From: Dirofilaria immitis
Lineage: Eukaryota; Nematoda; Chromadorea; Rhabditida; Onchocercidae
Length of the DNA: 64,000 bases
Direction: 5' to 3'
Assembly: GCA_024305405.1 (NCBI GenBank)
Contig: JAKNDB010000098.1
Span: 558,001-622,000, forward strand
Shown here: piece after piece, positions 13,033 to 26,900 of the stretch
Numbering within the stretch: the first letter of the stretch is position 1
Layout of the letters: each line of letters starts with the position of its first letter
The notes under the pieces: generated by a model
Told to the model about the DNA's origin: nothing
What the model saw: the letters and a program-made list of their open reading frames with translations, nothing else
The model's database searches: none
Translations under genes and position numbers: made by a program

Positions 13033-13916
13033 ATGAAAATGTTGCTGTCTTACTATTTTCTAATAGCTGTATTGCCATCATGCATCACCCAAGTAACGGT
13101 AAACGAATAAATTATTGCTTTGATTATGAAAATTATATATTTATTAATTATCCTTTTTAATCAATGACAGAATTTTTTCATTAAAAAGAATACTAAGAAT
13201 AGTATTCGTTGTTTGCATTTTAATTAGTTTTCTCCGTTGTCTTCGAAACAGTCGATCGTTTGTGTTTAAACACTCTATCTATAGCATAATATTAATTGCA
13301 TACGGCGATATCAATAGAGCTCTTTCGCAATGGTTGAAGCTGCTCAAAAATTTCAGGAAAAATAATCAACAAATCACTTTCATTTCGCATAATTTTAGGT
13401 GCCAAATGTAAATAATTCATCAATAGATGAAGGAATAAATGACCAGTTAGATCTAAATGAACATAATGGAAAATATTCAAACGAAAAACGGTTCAAAAGC
13501 AATGCATGCAATGCGAAGTTCGATCAACGCAGAAGTCTGAAAAGACATCATCGAAAAAATACAGTCGAAAAACCATTCAAATGCGATATATGCCATAAAG
13601 GATTCAATTTTGCTAGTGAACTAAAAAGACATCATCGAATACATAAGATGAGAAACCATATAAATGCGATATATGCCATAAAGGATTCAATTTTGCCAGT
13701 CAACTGGAGAGACATAATCGAACATATACAGGTGAGAAACCATATAAGTGTGATTTAAGCCATAAAGGATTCAGTGAAACTAATAATTTGCGAAAGCATA
13801 AAAATACACGCCAACATTCAGTTGTAAAATTGCATTGCATGAAGAATATACCAACAAATAATATTTTCAATACAGCTATATTAATAGAGAAAATAATTTC
13901 ATATTCAATACTCTAA
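13033..13916 (+). pseudogene. Secreted-type C2H2 zinc-finger protein, frameshifted and decaying
   Basis: Exon 1 (13033-13098) encodes a signal peptide, MKMLLSYYFLIAVLPSCITQ. Exon 2 starts at 13399 after aattttag in phase 0 and encodes a polar linker and then four C2H2-like fingers spaced 28 residues apart. Finger 1 has Ser in place of the first Cys. Finger 2 is canonical ([10 protein letters not shown], then HHRIH). One base is missing near 13,650 in the linker after finger 2, so the frame shifts. Finger 3 keeps CDICHKGF but its last His is Tyr. Finger 4 has CDLSH, so its second Cys is Ser. The restored frame would end at TAA 13,914-13,916. Classical C2H2 fingers bind nucleic acid in the nucleus, so a signal peptide is odd. 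With only one of four fingers intact this is probably a decaying or diverging gene, though the one-base loss may be sequencing error. Confidence 0.6.
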
Positions 13917-16643
13917 GCTCTGTTTTATCTCTTATATTTTGTTGATTATTGCTTGATTAATGGCTAAAAATATTTAATAAAATTTGAACAAAATGTTTAT
14001 AATTGCAATTAAACTAAACATTGGATCCATTTTATCACTTATATTTTTGTACATTATTGTAATCCATTATATCCTATTTTTACCACATTCATCTATTTGT
14101 TATCATAGTTTATCATCCATGATTCGAAAATATTATTAAAATATTTACGGGCTTACTCGAATTTTGCTCACTTTTTTTGTGATAATAAACGTGATTGAAC
14201 ATATAAGAAATCAATGCATAGTTCTTTTTCCGTACACAGTTTTGCGAAAATAGTCTCAACAGTATTTGCAAATTTATAGAACGTTGAAGTCGTTATGCAT
14301 TGCTTTTCTGTTGATAATCTGGTATATGGCTATTAAATGTACAGCATAACTTCTGTTGAAATAATTTTTCTCGTATTCTGATATAAAAAAATTTTAGTAA
14401 TTATTCAGAAGCATATCTTGCGAACTAATTCGAGTCAATGACTTATTATCAGTAAAAAGACAACATGCACAATAAGCAAATACACAAAGTTTTTTAAGAT
14501 TAATCAAATTATCTTAGTGGTAAAGTAGATGCAAATCAAAAATATAGATGTAGAATAAATAATCATGTTGCACAAAAAACCAAAACGGTCCTAAAAAGAC
14601 AAAATTCCATCCAATAGAAATGACATACTGTTAATTTGTTTAGCGATAGAATAGAAAAATTCTACTATGGATACGACGAGATATAAAAAAAAGTATTACG
14701 TAGGGAAAGTTCATCTTTTATACGAGGCGATACCATCATATGCTTTCTTTGATTTCAATATCAATTTTAGCCTTCTTGAGTGTAATATTATATTCATAAA
14801 GTTCTGTTATGATTTAGTTACTCATAGTGTTATTTTCTCTTTCTCATTTCATTTTCGCAATTCCTGAATGCCAAGATTTATGAACTTCATTATCTATTAT
14901 GCATTATTGATAATGATGATAAAAGTGATATCGATAATTAAATATCGATAACTAAAAAAACAAAACTACTTCGTTGGAATAATAGTTGCCTCTAATTGAA
15001 TCAAAAGCAGACAGTAATGCAGTTGACATAATTGCGTTTGTAGAAAATGATAATACCGATGCTTAAAAGCCGAGCCAACATCTTCCCGCTATCTGGTCGT
15101 ATGACATTCCTTTATACAACAACTAATTACATCTTTCTGCTTTTGCCAACAATTCAAGAGAACTTTAATCTTTCCTTTTGAATTAGAATGTTTCAATTGA
15201 TTATCGTCATTTTGACTTACCTAATTTGTTATAATTCAGAATTAAACTGTAAATTTATGCAAAAAAAATCATGACTGTCTCTCTAATATAATATCAATAT
15301 AGCTGTCAGCAAAATTCAATACTCTTATTAAATTCCTTTCCCTTTCAAAAATAGGAAAATAGCTTTTTTTTTTAAATTGATAAAATGTATGTTGTTGTAA
15401 TAGATGTCAAAACTAATGTTCGCCATTTTGTCATACTTTAAATTTTTCACAACTTTTCCATAACATCCTTTTTTTTGTTGTGATGCATACAGATAAAAAA
15501 ATATATATATATATTTCATATATAGAAATCCAATAAATGAACTGTTTTTAAAAATTGAAGTTTTATAATTACCTGAGTTACAAACAGATGCTATTGCTAC
15601 ATAGGAATAATATTGAGTTGTCAGGATGTTCGAGATCTGTGATCTTTTTGAAAATTTATATGCTTCATGAAATTCGACTACGGTGTTGATAATTTCTGAT
15701 AACTATTAATAATTAATATCCTCTACGCCATTCAATCAATATATTCTTAATTTTATGAATATATAAAATGAAAATTAAAATACTGTCAATCAATAGATGC
15801 TGGCAAATTGTTTGTGTTAAGAATACTTTACTTTTTTTTGTTTTTGCTTTTCATAATAAATTTCATTGTCTGTATAACTTGAATTAAGAAATTAGTCAAA
15901 TTTTTGAAATAATTTTATTTAAAACATAAATTTCATTTAAAATATAATAAATGGTAATAGAGCATGAATTGAATCCAACAAAACTATAATTTCAAAATCA
16001 ATAAAAAATGCATCAACATTCTTTCATTGCAAAGTTTTCAGGTAAAATTACTTACAAAATATTAAATGATTTCAAAATAAAATTACAAATATTTTGCTAT
16101 CATAGATATCTAATTTGCATACATTATATATTATGCAGAAAATAATCAACAATATAATAATACCATTATTTAACAAAATAAAACTTTCTTTTTACATTTT
16201 CACATGATTAGTCACATATTATTTTATTTCTGTCATAATTCCTAACCGAGAATTAAGGCATAAAAAATTTGAAAATTTGAATCCTTTATGAAACATTGCT
16301 TTGTTAAGCTTGGATTAATTCATTATTATTTGATTTTACATTTTGAAATTAAAATTTGATAAATTTAATCGAATTTATCTATATTTTAATTTCATATAGT
16401 TTTATTAAATGGTAAAAATGGATTAGTATAATGTGAGACAAATAGCACTGAAAATAGAATTATCATAAAACAAGACATGAAATTTCATTCGGGAAAAAAC
16501 TTCATAAAAGAAACAAAACGAGAATTGAGCGAATTATTAAATCTATATTTATCATTTATTAATTAAGCTGATTAATTCGAAATATGCTAAAACGCACATT
16601 TTATGCTAATTAATATGGCAAATGTAAAGAAAATTTCTTATTT
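13917..16643. other. Intergenic, no gene recognised
   Basis: AT-rich sequence between a plus-strand and a minus-strand gene. Short open frames at 14,667-14,867 (plus) and 15,328-15,519 (minus) lack splice sites, motifs or coding-like composition. Nothing else stands out. Confidence 0.4.
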
Positions 16644-18434
16644 TTAAATTTTGAAGAAAAAAACTTTAATTAAATGACAATCTTTATAAAATACTACGTA
16701 AATTTGTACATGCGGAGGATACGTCAGTGTCAGAGCGTTCTGTACGTGTTCAAAAATATTTTCATCTTCGCTTTCTTCATCATTTGAATTTGATCCATCA
16801 TTCCCGGCTATCTTTCGTATTCGAACAATTTCAGGAATTGGTGGCAAATCTGAGAAATCTACGGATAATGAATCAAAATTTGCGCTACTTCGACGTTCAC
16901 CGAGTAATACTGAAATTTGAATCAAATTATTTTGCCCTTATTTTTTAATTTTTATATATTTTATTATGATTATGATCTTCAGCTCTTACTATGATTAAAT
17001 ATAAGCAAAATAGAGATATAATTCAACATGATAAGTTTCTTAAGATAATGATGCCGAAAAATTCCTGACAAGTATAATTATTTATGCTTTTTATGTTTAT
17101 TAGATAAACATTAATTCTTGAGATATCATTATTATACCAAATATTTTAAATAAACGGAGATATTTAATTCTGACATATGCGTGTCAATTTTATCTGACAG
17201 CGCAGGAGGAATAATTTTGATGATGATTACTTGATTGTAGATAAAATTCCCCAATAGTCCTTCAGCTTTCGATTCGTTTGGTGGGAGCAATGACTGGAGT
17301 GCTTGGAGTTAACAGCGATATACTGGGCTTTGGCAAAGGTGCAGAAATATCCCTTATCAATTTAGTAATTACTTTTTGATACTTTATTTCCATGAGAGAA
17401 GAAAACAAATTATAATGGATTTACAGAGTGGTCGTTTGGTTCGATCATTAAATCCTCGTAACTGTCCAGCAGAAATCGTTTTTGTGGCCCAAAGTGATTT
17501 TGAAGGACGACGTTGAAATTTTGGACTTATCAAAGGATGAGAGGAGAAATCTTGATTTATCAAAAGATTTTGTCGAAACAATTCCTCTGGCGGTAATACA
17601 TATGGTGAGCGTCCTTCAAGATTTCTGGTAGATAACAAGTAATTGTTTATAGCCACTGACTGTAAAGAAAAAGTCTTTTATTGGAAAAAATTTCATGTTT
17701 TTTTGTTTTTAAATTTGAAAAAATTAAAAAAAGTGGTATACCTCTTCATCTTCACTAGCATCTTCAATTGTAGCAGGTAATGACGGTGTTTGATATCGTA
17801 ATTTTACTTTATGCTTTTTCGTTTGATTCAACGATAGTTCTGGATATGTTTCGTCAATAAATCGCTGTCGTGAATGATGTTGCTGTTGTGTTGAGACGGT
17901 CCAATTGTTTGGAATTTCACGTGAAAAATCACTTTCTGCTGTTTCTTTAAAACTCGTACGAAGAGCCGTTAGTGCCGTCATTTTGATACTTATCTAAATT
18001 GACTAAAATATTGTATACAAAATGAATTTTTATTTTCAGTACGAAAAAACGATATATTGTAACACAGAAAATGATGCGTATAAAATTAGAATAAATTTGT
18101 ATAAACTGAAAATAACAACATATCCTATTTCTACTATAAATAAATATTTTAAAAATTTTGATGAAACTCAAGTTTTAATAATAATATATGCGGATAATTT
18201 GAAATGAAGAGAAATTATTTTAGAATGACAGAAATAAAATAATGAAAAAAAATGAAAATTAAAATTGCTCAAATGATGTTCTAATTTTCAAATTTGCTTC
18301 TATGGAAGCGATTTATCGAACAACATTGAATGGCATAAAATGACGAAAAAGTTCATTTCGTACCAAACTTTTGATAAAATTCAATGAACAAACTTACCGT
18401 TATCATCGAAATCTATAACTTTCCCTCGTTTCAT
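16644..18434 (-). CDS. Unrecognised Ser/Pro-rich, acidic-tailed protein with an in-frame TGA
   Basis: Minus-strand exons are 18434-18398 (MKRGKVIDFDDN), 17993-17742, 17659-17425, 17371-17231 and 16909-16644. The second exon has its own ATG at 17981 (MTALTALRTSFKE). It joins the first exon's frame only if one A is removed from the run just before that ATG, so either ATG could be the true start. Visible features are KHKVKLRYQTP, resembling a PP1-docking RVxF site, SPYVLPPEELFRQ, a Pro/Ser run SISLLTPSTPVIAPTK, and an acidic stretch SNSNDEESEDEN. A TGA at 17264-17262 interrupts exon 4. Reading through it restores phase with the last exon (LLGERRSSANFDS, VDFSDLPPIPEI), so it may be an error, a true stop, or part of an alternative isoform. 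I recognise no family; the protein appears largely disordered. Confidence 0.5.
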
Positions 18435-19764
18435 TTTGATTTTTACCTATATATGAAGTTTTAAAATAAATATTCTTAAAATTAAATTAAGTATCAAGAA
18501 ACAAGACATGTGAAATTCTTGAAATTATATTATCAAGAAACAACAAAGTACAGAAGTGCGTGAAAATTATTTTATTTAATTGAAAATATTGGAAACTAAA
18601 GGAGTGGAAATGATGACGATGCAACGATTCTCGATTCCCGGTTGTAAATTTTCAAATCTGACATTTGTAATAAACAATAAATACGTGAAAAATTAATTGC
18701 GAATTAACTGATCGATTGAAGGAATGATTGATTTGATTGCACTGGGATAGGAATTTAATGATGTTTGCTATTTGTCAGGAATAGATACAATAATCATATT
18801 AATTCTTAGAAATAGATAAATAATTATATTAATAGCTCAAATTGCTGAAATTATCAATTTAGAAAAATGGATAAAAGTTGTCATTTTATTTTAGATTTAG
18901 AAAGGAAATGATTTCTTTCAAATTTCTACACAAATGCTAAAAATATAATTTTGAAATTAATTTTGCATCATTTTACAATTAACTATTGATTGTTCAGTAA
19001 AATGATAGCTTCTAATCTTGTCCAGGAAAAATAACAAACGCAAAATGATGCAAAATAGACATCATGTAGATCGCATTATCATTATGTCTAATAAAAATAT
19101 ATTTTTGCAGTCATCGTTACAGCAAATATTTTTGAGAATCACTTTAAACAACAAAATAATCTTTGTACTATTTTTCTACTGTTGTAAAATGAATTTACGC
19201 TTTATACAAACAGCATTCTCGACAAACAAATTAGGTTTAAATTAAATAAATAAATTTCTTTAAATGACATTAGAAATTGAATTATACTTTAATCAAAAAA
19301 GAGAAAACCAAAAGAGAAGAAATCATTTGTAAGCTTAAAATAACGAAAGTGACGTTTTCCCGTTTTTTTTTTTTTTTTTTGATTCATTAAATATACTCTT
19401 TGCAATTACTAAAGTTGAAATTTTCAATCAAAACTTGTAACAACTTATGAATACATCATTTTTTATTTTCAAAATATAATTTTTATTTGCTGAATTTGTA
19501 AAAAATTTAAAACTTTCGAACTAATTATATAACGAGAGCAATAATAGCAATTATAATAAGTATGACTGAAAAATTTATCATAATTTTGTCGTAGGTTATT
19601 GATTAAATTAAAGGATCGAAATTTTAGTTTTCATTAAGTTTATTTGCAAAAATTACTCATCCATTAATAATTTATTTTACTTTTTAAAATTAATTTCATA
19701 ATTTAAAATTGATATATTGAATTATTTTTTTTAAAAATTTGTTTACTATAATAATATAAAAACC

Positions 19765-19960
19765 TAAGTTTTTATCCTAAATATTATATATAGTACAAAA
19801 TTTTTCTCTTCCTTTTATCTGATCAATAAAATAGATATCTCAAAAAGAAAAAAACCAACAATTTTGATTATCTAATCAATAAAGTAGATATTTCAAACAA
19901 AAAACCCAGCAATTTTCTTTTCTTTTTATCCTAAATATTATACATAGTGCAAAATTTATT
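19765..19960 (+). repeat. Interleaved local direct repeats
   Basis: Two motif pairs recur. tttttatcctaaatattata at about 19,769 returns at about 19,924. The gatcaataaaatagatatct segment at about 19,822 returns as aatcaataaagtagatattt at about 19,874. The arrangement suggests an old tandem or nested duplication. Confidence 0.7.
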
Positions 19961-22900
19961 CATAACAATAATATTTACAATCTATTATTGATTATCGTAG
20001 AGAGCAGTTTATTTGCATAAAAATCATAAGTAAACAGAGTTTTAGAAATGAAAAAAAACATGCAAAACATGTAATTATTAAAATTTATGTATATTTTTTC
20101 AAATAGAAAATGCGAAACAAAAATTTATTTAAGAAATTTTCGAAAAAAACATTTCTATACGTTGAAATGTGTAAATTTTAAACTTGTAATAGCAAAGCCA
20201 TAAACCACAAAAATGATACCAAAAAGTTTTTATCCTTTAGTAAAATTTATGAATTTTTCGAAATTTAATGAGAAATCTAATGATGAAAAAAAAATGTAAA
20301 CAACCGGTTTCTTCACCTATGCAAGTTGATTTATTAAAGAAACTTGTCGCTGTTTTCGAATTACATAATATTTTTCATTCAATTTTGCTTATCAAATAAT
20401 TTCGTAGAAAAGCCGAAAAATTTTTCGAGAAAAATTTTCTTTAAAATTTGATTAAAAGTTGAAATAAGAATTTATCTATTTATAAAAATATTCACAATTT
20501 ATTCCATTAATTGGAAACACTTAATAAAACCCAAATGATATATTTTTTTGCACTCTACTCAAATACTCAAAAAAAAGTAATTATATCAAATTTGGAATTA
20601 AAAAGTTTTAAGTTCAACGATTTACTACTCAGTCATCATTTATGTCAAAAAAATAGTGCAAATTGCCATCTACTGGATGATTCTAGTTGTGTTAATGACA
20701 GTTAAAAATTTTCAAATTTTATTTAGCAGATAAGCAGGTAATTCTTCTGAAAAAAGTTTGAATTTTCTGAGGACAATTTGGATGAAAATGAATAATTTAA
20801 TATAAAAAGATGAGATTTCAATTTTTAAAATAAAATGGCAAATGGAAAGTAAAGGCAATATATTCATAATTACCATCATTTCATGAAATTCAGAAAGCTA
20901 CTAAATCTTTGAATAATTATTTATTAAGAAAAAAGTTTGAAGTATTTATGAATTTGAATTTCATATTTAATTAATCACAGTTGTCTCTAAATCTGCTTTT
21001 AGCACTTTTGAAATCAAAACGAACTGAAATTTAAAAGTTTTTAATTTAATTACTTTGTAAAAATTACTTTTTCAAAAGCAAATTTTCAAACAATCATACC
21101 CTCAAATAAATATTATTATATAATAAGTCATATAATCTAAAAATGAGAAAAAGAAACAATTACTACTGTGAAGATTACAGTACAACGGTTTATTGCTGAT
21201 ATTTTATTTTATCAGTTTCAAAAAACAAATGTGTAATCAACGATGGATCAATTTGAAATTAGTGATTGAAAAGAAAAGTCTTTGAATTTTAAAGATATAA
21301 TTAGATTGCAAACAAATTAATTTTTCCAGTAGATTTAAATTCGGGAAATTTTGCTATTATAATATTAGCAACACTAACTTTTCTTGTAGACTGTGTTTTA
21401 TTGTTAACTCCTTCAGTAGTGGATGGATTCTTCTAATTATTAAAGGTCAGATAGAAAATTATATGTATCCAAGAAACACGTAGTTGGAAATGTGAACTAT
21501 ATATTGAAACTGGAAAGTTATAAAGTGATGTTACTTGTGTACAGCAGACGACGAAAATTGTAAAACTTTAAGCTGAACTTGGGAATTTCTAGATGAAATC
21601 ACTTGCGTCCGCTGGACAAAAAAGTTGCAAGTAAACTTGAACTGAAATTGAAAAGTCTATTCGTTAATTCTTTTAACTTCAATACATGAAAAAAATTAAT
21701 GAAGAGAAATTTTGTTATCAATAAATAGACAAATAATGATGACAAAGATAACTGGATTAAAACTTTACAGAAATAAATGCTAACATGGCTTTGAATATTA
21801 AAGCAAAGCAATTATATTTCATGATTAAAAAGCAGAAAAAAATAATAATATAATTAAAAACTTCAAAAAATTTAAAAGAGAAAAACTTTTTATTGAAAGT
21901 AGCAGAAAAAAATGCAATAAAAAATTTCAGAAAAAAAAATGATATGTTTAGGAATCAAAAGCATTTAAATGTTTACAGAAATAAATGCTTCTTTATGCTT
22001 TTGTTTTTAATTATAAATAAGGTTAATACAGCGAAATGAATGTAAATCTATTCTTTAATATTGACATTTTGCGTAAAAATGTTAATATTCTTTGCTATCA
22101 ATCGTTTTGTTTTTTTTTAGTCTAATATTTCTGCTTTAAATCTTCAGGAAATTTTAAAAAAACAATTTTTGTTTGTTACAAGAATTGATAAAGATAATAC
22201 CAAATAAATTAAATGATAAAAAATTTGTGAAAGATATTTCTTTTTTTTAATTATTCATTTCTAAATGAGAAAATTTCTTTTCTATTTTTTTGAAAGGATT
22301 CTGGATATAAATGTCGTGTTTGTTGGTAAATGAATCAAAAGATGTAAACAAAATATTGTTGATGATAAGATGAATAGTATTTGGAGGAATCATTTTCTGA
22401 AATTTGACATTAAAAATAGTACTAAAATCAATAGTTTTATTTTTAACATTCAAAAAGTAAAAAGATTTATTAGCATATGATTACAAAAACGAGATGGTAA
22501 ATTTTGATGTGATGATAAAAATAAATATAATTTCCAGAATGTTGGAAATGAATAATTTGTTGATTTGAAATTCGAAAATAAACCATGATTATTTATCGAA
22601 AAATGCTAAGTACATATTGAAATATTCAATATTTGAATTAAATTTAAAACAAAAAAATCGAATGCATAATTTGAAAAAAATAATTATATTAAGGAAAAAA
22701 ATCATGATATCGATTAATTAAACCTTTTCTTACTTATCAATCAATTAAAACATTGATAGAGTTTTGAAAGAAACGATCAAATAAATACAGTTTCCTTTAT
22801 TGGTATGGTAAAAAATGCCAATAAGTACAGTATGCTAATTTTCCGTAGGCTTATAAAGCAACGATGCGCATATTATGATGTTATAGTGTTATTACGAAGA

Positions 22901-23702
22901 TATTGCTCTGATCAATTAGCATTAACTAAAAATTGATGACTAATGATTAATAATTACTAATGGATATAATTTTGATAACGGAAAATGTTTAAAATGATTA
23001 CTAACTGATCTAGTTTGTGATAAAATCTGGACATGCAAAATATGGGAAAAATTAGCATTTCTTAATCAACCAATCAATCAATCATTCAATTAGCCGAGCT
23101 CATAATCCTATCTAAAATTTTAAATTTTCAAAAAAAAAATGAAATACTAAGACGTAATTTTTTCTTTTTCAATTGCAACAAACGACAATAGAAGGAAATT
23201 AAATTAATTACAATATATTTAAATGAGAGAAAATGAAATTTACTAAAAGACATATAACATTTAATTGACACTTTTGAAAGAAAAGAAATTTTTGTATTTC
23301 TCAAGAAAACAGTGTAATAACAATGACATATAAGACTTTTTCTCAATTTCTTCTTATTTTCACACTCATTTTTCTTTTTAAATCAATGAATCATCGAGAA
23401 TTTTTAAACTTGGTAACATAGACCGATGAAATCTTATATTTTTCTTTTTTTTTTCTCTCTCCCTTTCTCTTTCTCAACTTCTCTGTATATGATGATTATG
23501 ATATTTCTTTTTTCTTCTTCCCATAGCATGGATTACTTTTGATTGATAGATGAAATTTTTTTTTTTTTTAAGGAATGAGCTTGAAGCCTTTAGACTGAGT
23601 GGAGTAATCAGAAAATTATGGCTTGTAATTTTCTTGAAAAAATGGATGCAAAAAAAAGATAAGAGGACAAGGGAACATTTATATATTTAAAAATGTTCAC
23701 AT

Positions 23703-23903
23703 TAATATTTTTATGACCTGTATTATTTAGGATATTCTAGTGATAACAATTTTTTAAAAATTTTTAATCTGTGAAAAAGTTTGAATTAAATAACTAACTT
23801 CCATAAAATAACAAAAAAATATTTATATGTAAAGGCAAAATAATTAAAAATTTTTATCAAAATTAAAATGAAATCTTTAAATTTTAGCATGCAATATATT
23901 TGT
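23703..23903 (+). repeat. 200-bp dispersed repeat, copy 2
   Basis: Near-identical to 12,177-12,376 in the same orientation, starting taatatttttatgacctgta and ending gcatgcaatatatttgt. The flanks do not match, so the ends are sharp. There is no coding frame. Confidence 0.85.
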
Positions 23904-26900
23904 AAAAAATATCACACATATTGTAATATTTGAATTTTGAAAAATTTTCAATTTGAGGAACTATTTTTGAAAGTTTTCTTATCTTATGAATTTAAATAAA
24001 TCCATTTCAAAAATATGAAAAATATTTGAAAGCGATCAGAATATATTTTTGAGCAATGTTACAAAATTACATAAAAGCTTAATTACGACTTGAAAAGTTT
24101 AAAATGATTTAACATATTTATAAATATTCCAAAATTTTATAATCACTATAAGAATTTGAAATAATTGAAATTTTATAATTAAAATATCTTTTGATTGATT
24201 TTCTCGAACAACTTGTTCTGATTCATACTTAGCATTAAAATTGAAAAATCTTCAGCAATTTGCTATATGGAAATGAAATTCGCAGTAGTAATATAAACAA
24301 AAATATTTTATTTTTGCTGCAACACGATAGACACTCATTTCATTTCATTTCTCAATAAATAAAAGATAACAAAGAATTATTTCACGAAATTTGAAAATGC
24401 CATTTTTTTCCTTTTCAAGTAGAAAGAATAGAAGTAAAATCGATTGAAATTAAACAAATAAAATAATACTGCTTCATTTTAACTCCTATCTAACCATTAG
24501 AATTTGGCCGCAATATTTAATTATCACTGCCTTATAATATTTCGATTCATAAATTAATATCAGTTTACAAAAAAATTTACTGTTATTTGCATTATTACTA
24601 TCTTATAATGTAAATAATTTATTGCTTAAAAGATAATTAATAGTAAGCAATAATTTTGTGATGGAATTTTTTAATAAATTGGCAATATTTTTTATACATT
24701 TCTTTAAATTTACTTATATGAACTCTAACTGATTTAACTAATCATTATTCCTTTCTTATTTATCATCGTATCAAAATAACAACAAATTTTTTCATAAAAA
24801 TACTGCCAATTTATTGAAAATAATTTCGTTATAAAATTACTTTATTAATTAACTTTTATGCATTAAATTATTTAAGTAATGAATTATAAAATCAAATTCT
24901 TTTTTATATATTAGCAGTTAACACAGAAATCAAATAACTTAATTAATGCAATTAATATTTAGAAGATTTGCTAAATTCTGATAATATAATATAAGCGATT
25001 TACTTTTTAGTTAGAAGAATATGAAATTACAAAATTTTTGACTATTACAATTCCACTAAATAAATAAAATAAATCATTCCATAATTTTGCAATATTTAAA
25101 AACAATCTATGAAGATTTTAATTATCCGATGAATCAGTTAATAAATCCTTTTTCGCTGACATTTAAATAAATAAACATATCTTTGTGTAAATAGGATTTG
25201 CATTTGAATAAATTGTCTCCTGCTTAATTTATTCATTCTTCTTTGCCATTGAGAATTCAATAGTTGAATAAATTCACGCAAATTTGATAAAAATTCTATT
25301 CGAATGAAAATTTAAATTTGATTCAAAATTGTTTAAAAGTTGAAATTGAGAATTTCAAAATTTAAAATTTCATGTGCACAAAAATTAAAAAAACTTCATC
25401 AAATCAAAATTTTCGCTTATAAAACAAAAACAGTTTGCAAAAAAATTTTTCGTTTTTTCTTAAAAGGAAAATTTTGAAAAAAAATGAATTCGAAAATTAT
25501 CGAAAAACTTCTAAATAAAGAAATCATTTTCAAAAATTTCGCTATTTTAGTATCACCATTCCTAACAACTCAAATTACAAATTGCAAATTCATAACTGAT
25601 TGATTGATTGGTGTGAATTGCAGGATTAACACTCGTCTTAAATACTTGAAATACCTTTGAATATGGGGAAATTTTTGAAAAGGTTTCGAATTTCAAAAAA
25701 CTTTTTGGAAAAAATAAATTCGATATAATAGATAAAGCTTTGACAGCGAGAATATCGAGATATTCCAATAAGTTTTATCGGCAAATAACTGTTGCTAGTC
25801 AAGCTATTGTTGAATAATGATCTTATTAACAAAGATTATAAATATACTCTGAAACACTGAAAGTCTCGCATCGCATCTACTACTACTGTTCACGCTTTCA
25901 TTAAAATGTCATAATAGCATTAGACTAAATCTTTCAAGTAGATTTTCTCTCTTCAGCTTTTACTAGTCATAAAATTATTTAAAATTGTTTATTTAAATAT
26001 CGCTTCATAATTTAGAACAGTAAAAGAATCGACATGAACAAACGATACAGTGGCGATAATTATCATCATTGACAGGAATTGGTTATATATTTTAATAACT
26101 TAGAACAGCAAATCGATTATTTGATTATTCTTACTTTCACATCGTTTTGAAAATAAACTTTTCATCCGATCTATCGAGTAAAAAAAACTTTTTGGGCCTA
26201 TCCTATCCTTTCTTTCTTATTATTTTCATACACATCTCAGTTCAATTCAAAAATGATTTTATCAGTGACTAATCTGAGCTTAACTTCAAGTCAAGTCAAG
26301 TTATTAGTTAAATCATCAACTAAAGTATCATTCATTGACATTAGCTAATCATCTAATGGGAAAGTTTCGCTCATTTAAAAGTAATAAATGACGAGAATAA
26401 AAATTAAGAGATTCAAAAGTTGTCATCGGAATGTAAATGTCTAATAACTTATAGCCAGTTGTATGGTAGCAATTGTTCAAAATTAAACTATTTTTTACAT
26501 TTGCTGTCAATCACTCAAACAAAAAACTTTTGACTTGTTTATAAATATAATATTCAACAGATGTTGTTTAGCAATTGTTCATAAAATATGACAAAAAGAA
26601 TACCATAAGACTATTGGGAATATTTTGAACTGAAATTTCTGAGTTTGTAAACAAACTCAGAGAAAAGTATCAGCGATAAAGAAATTATAAAAATAATGTG
26701 ATTCATATGAAGTCAAAAAAAAATAATATGTTATTAACGAAATTAAATGAAATCGCGATATCACTTAATTCAGCTTGAAATAATTGATTGATTATAAAAA
26801 TTGAATTCAAAATTTTTAATAATTACATCAAATCTAAAATAATTGAATTCTTAATTTAAAAAAAAAAGATTTTGGACATAAAAATGTGCTACTACACATA

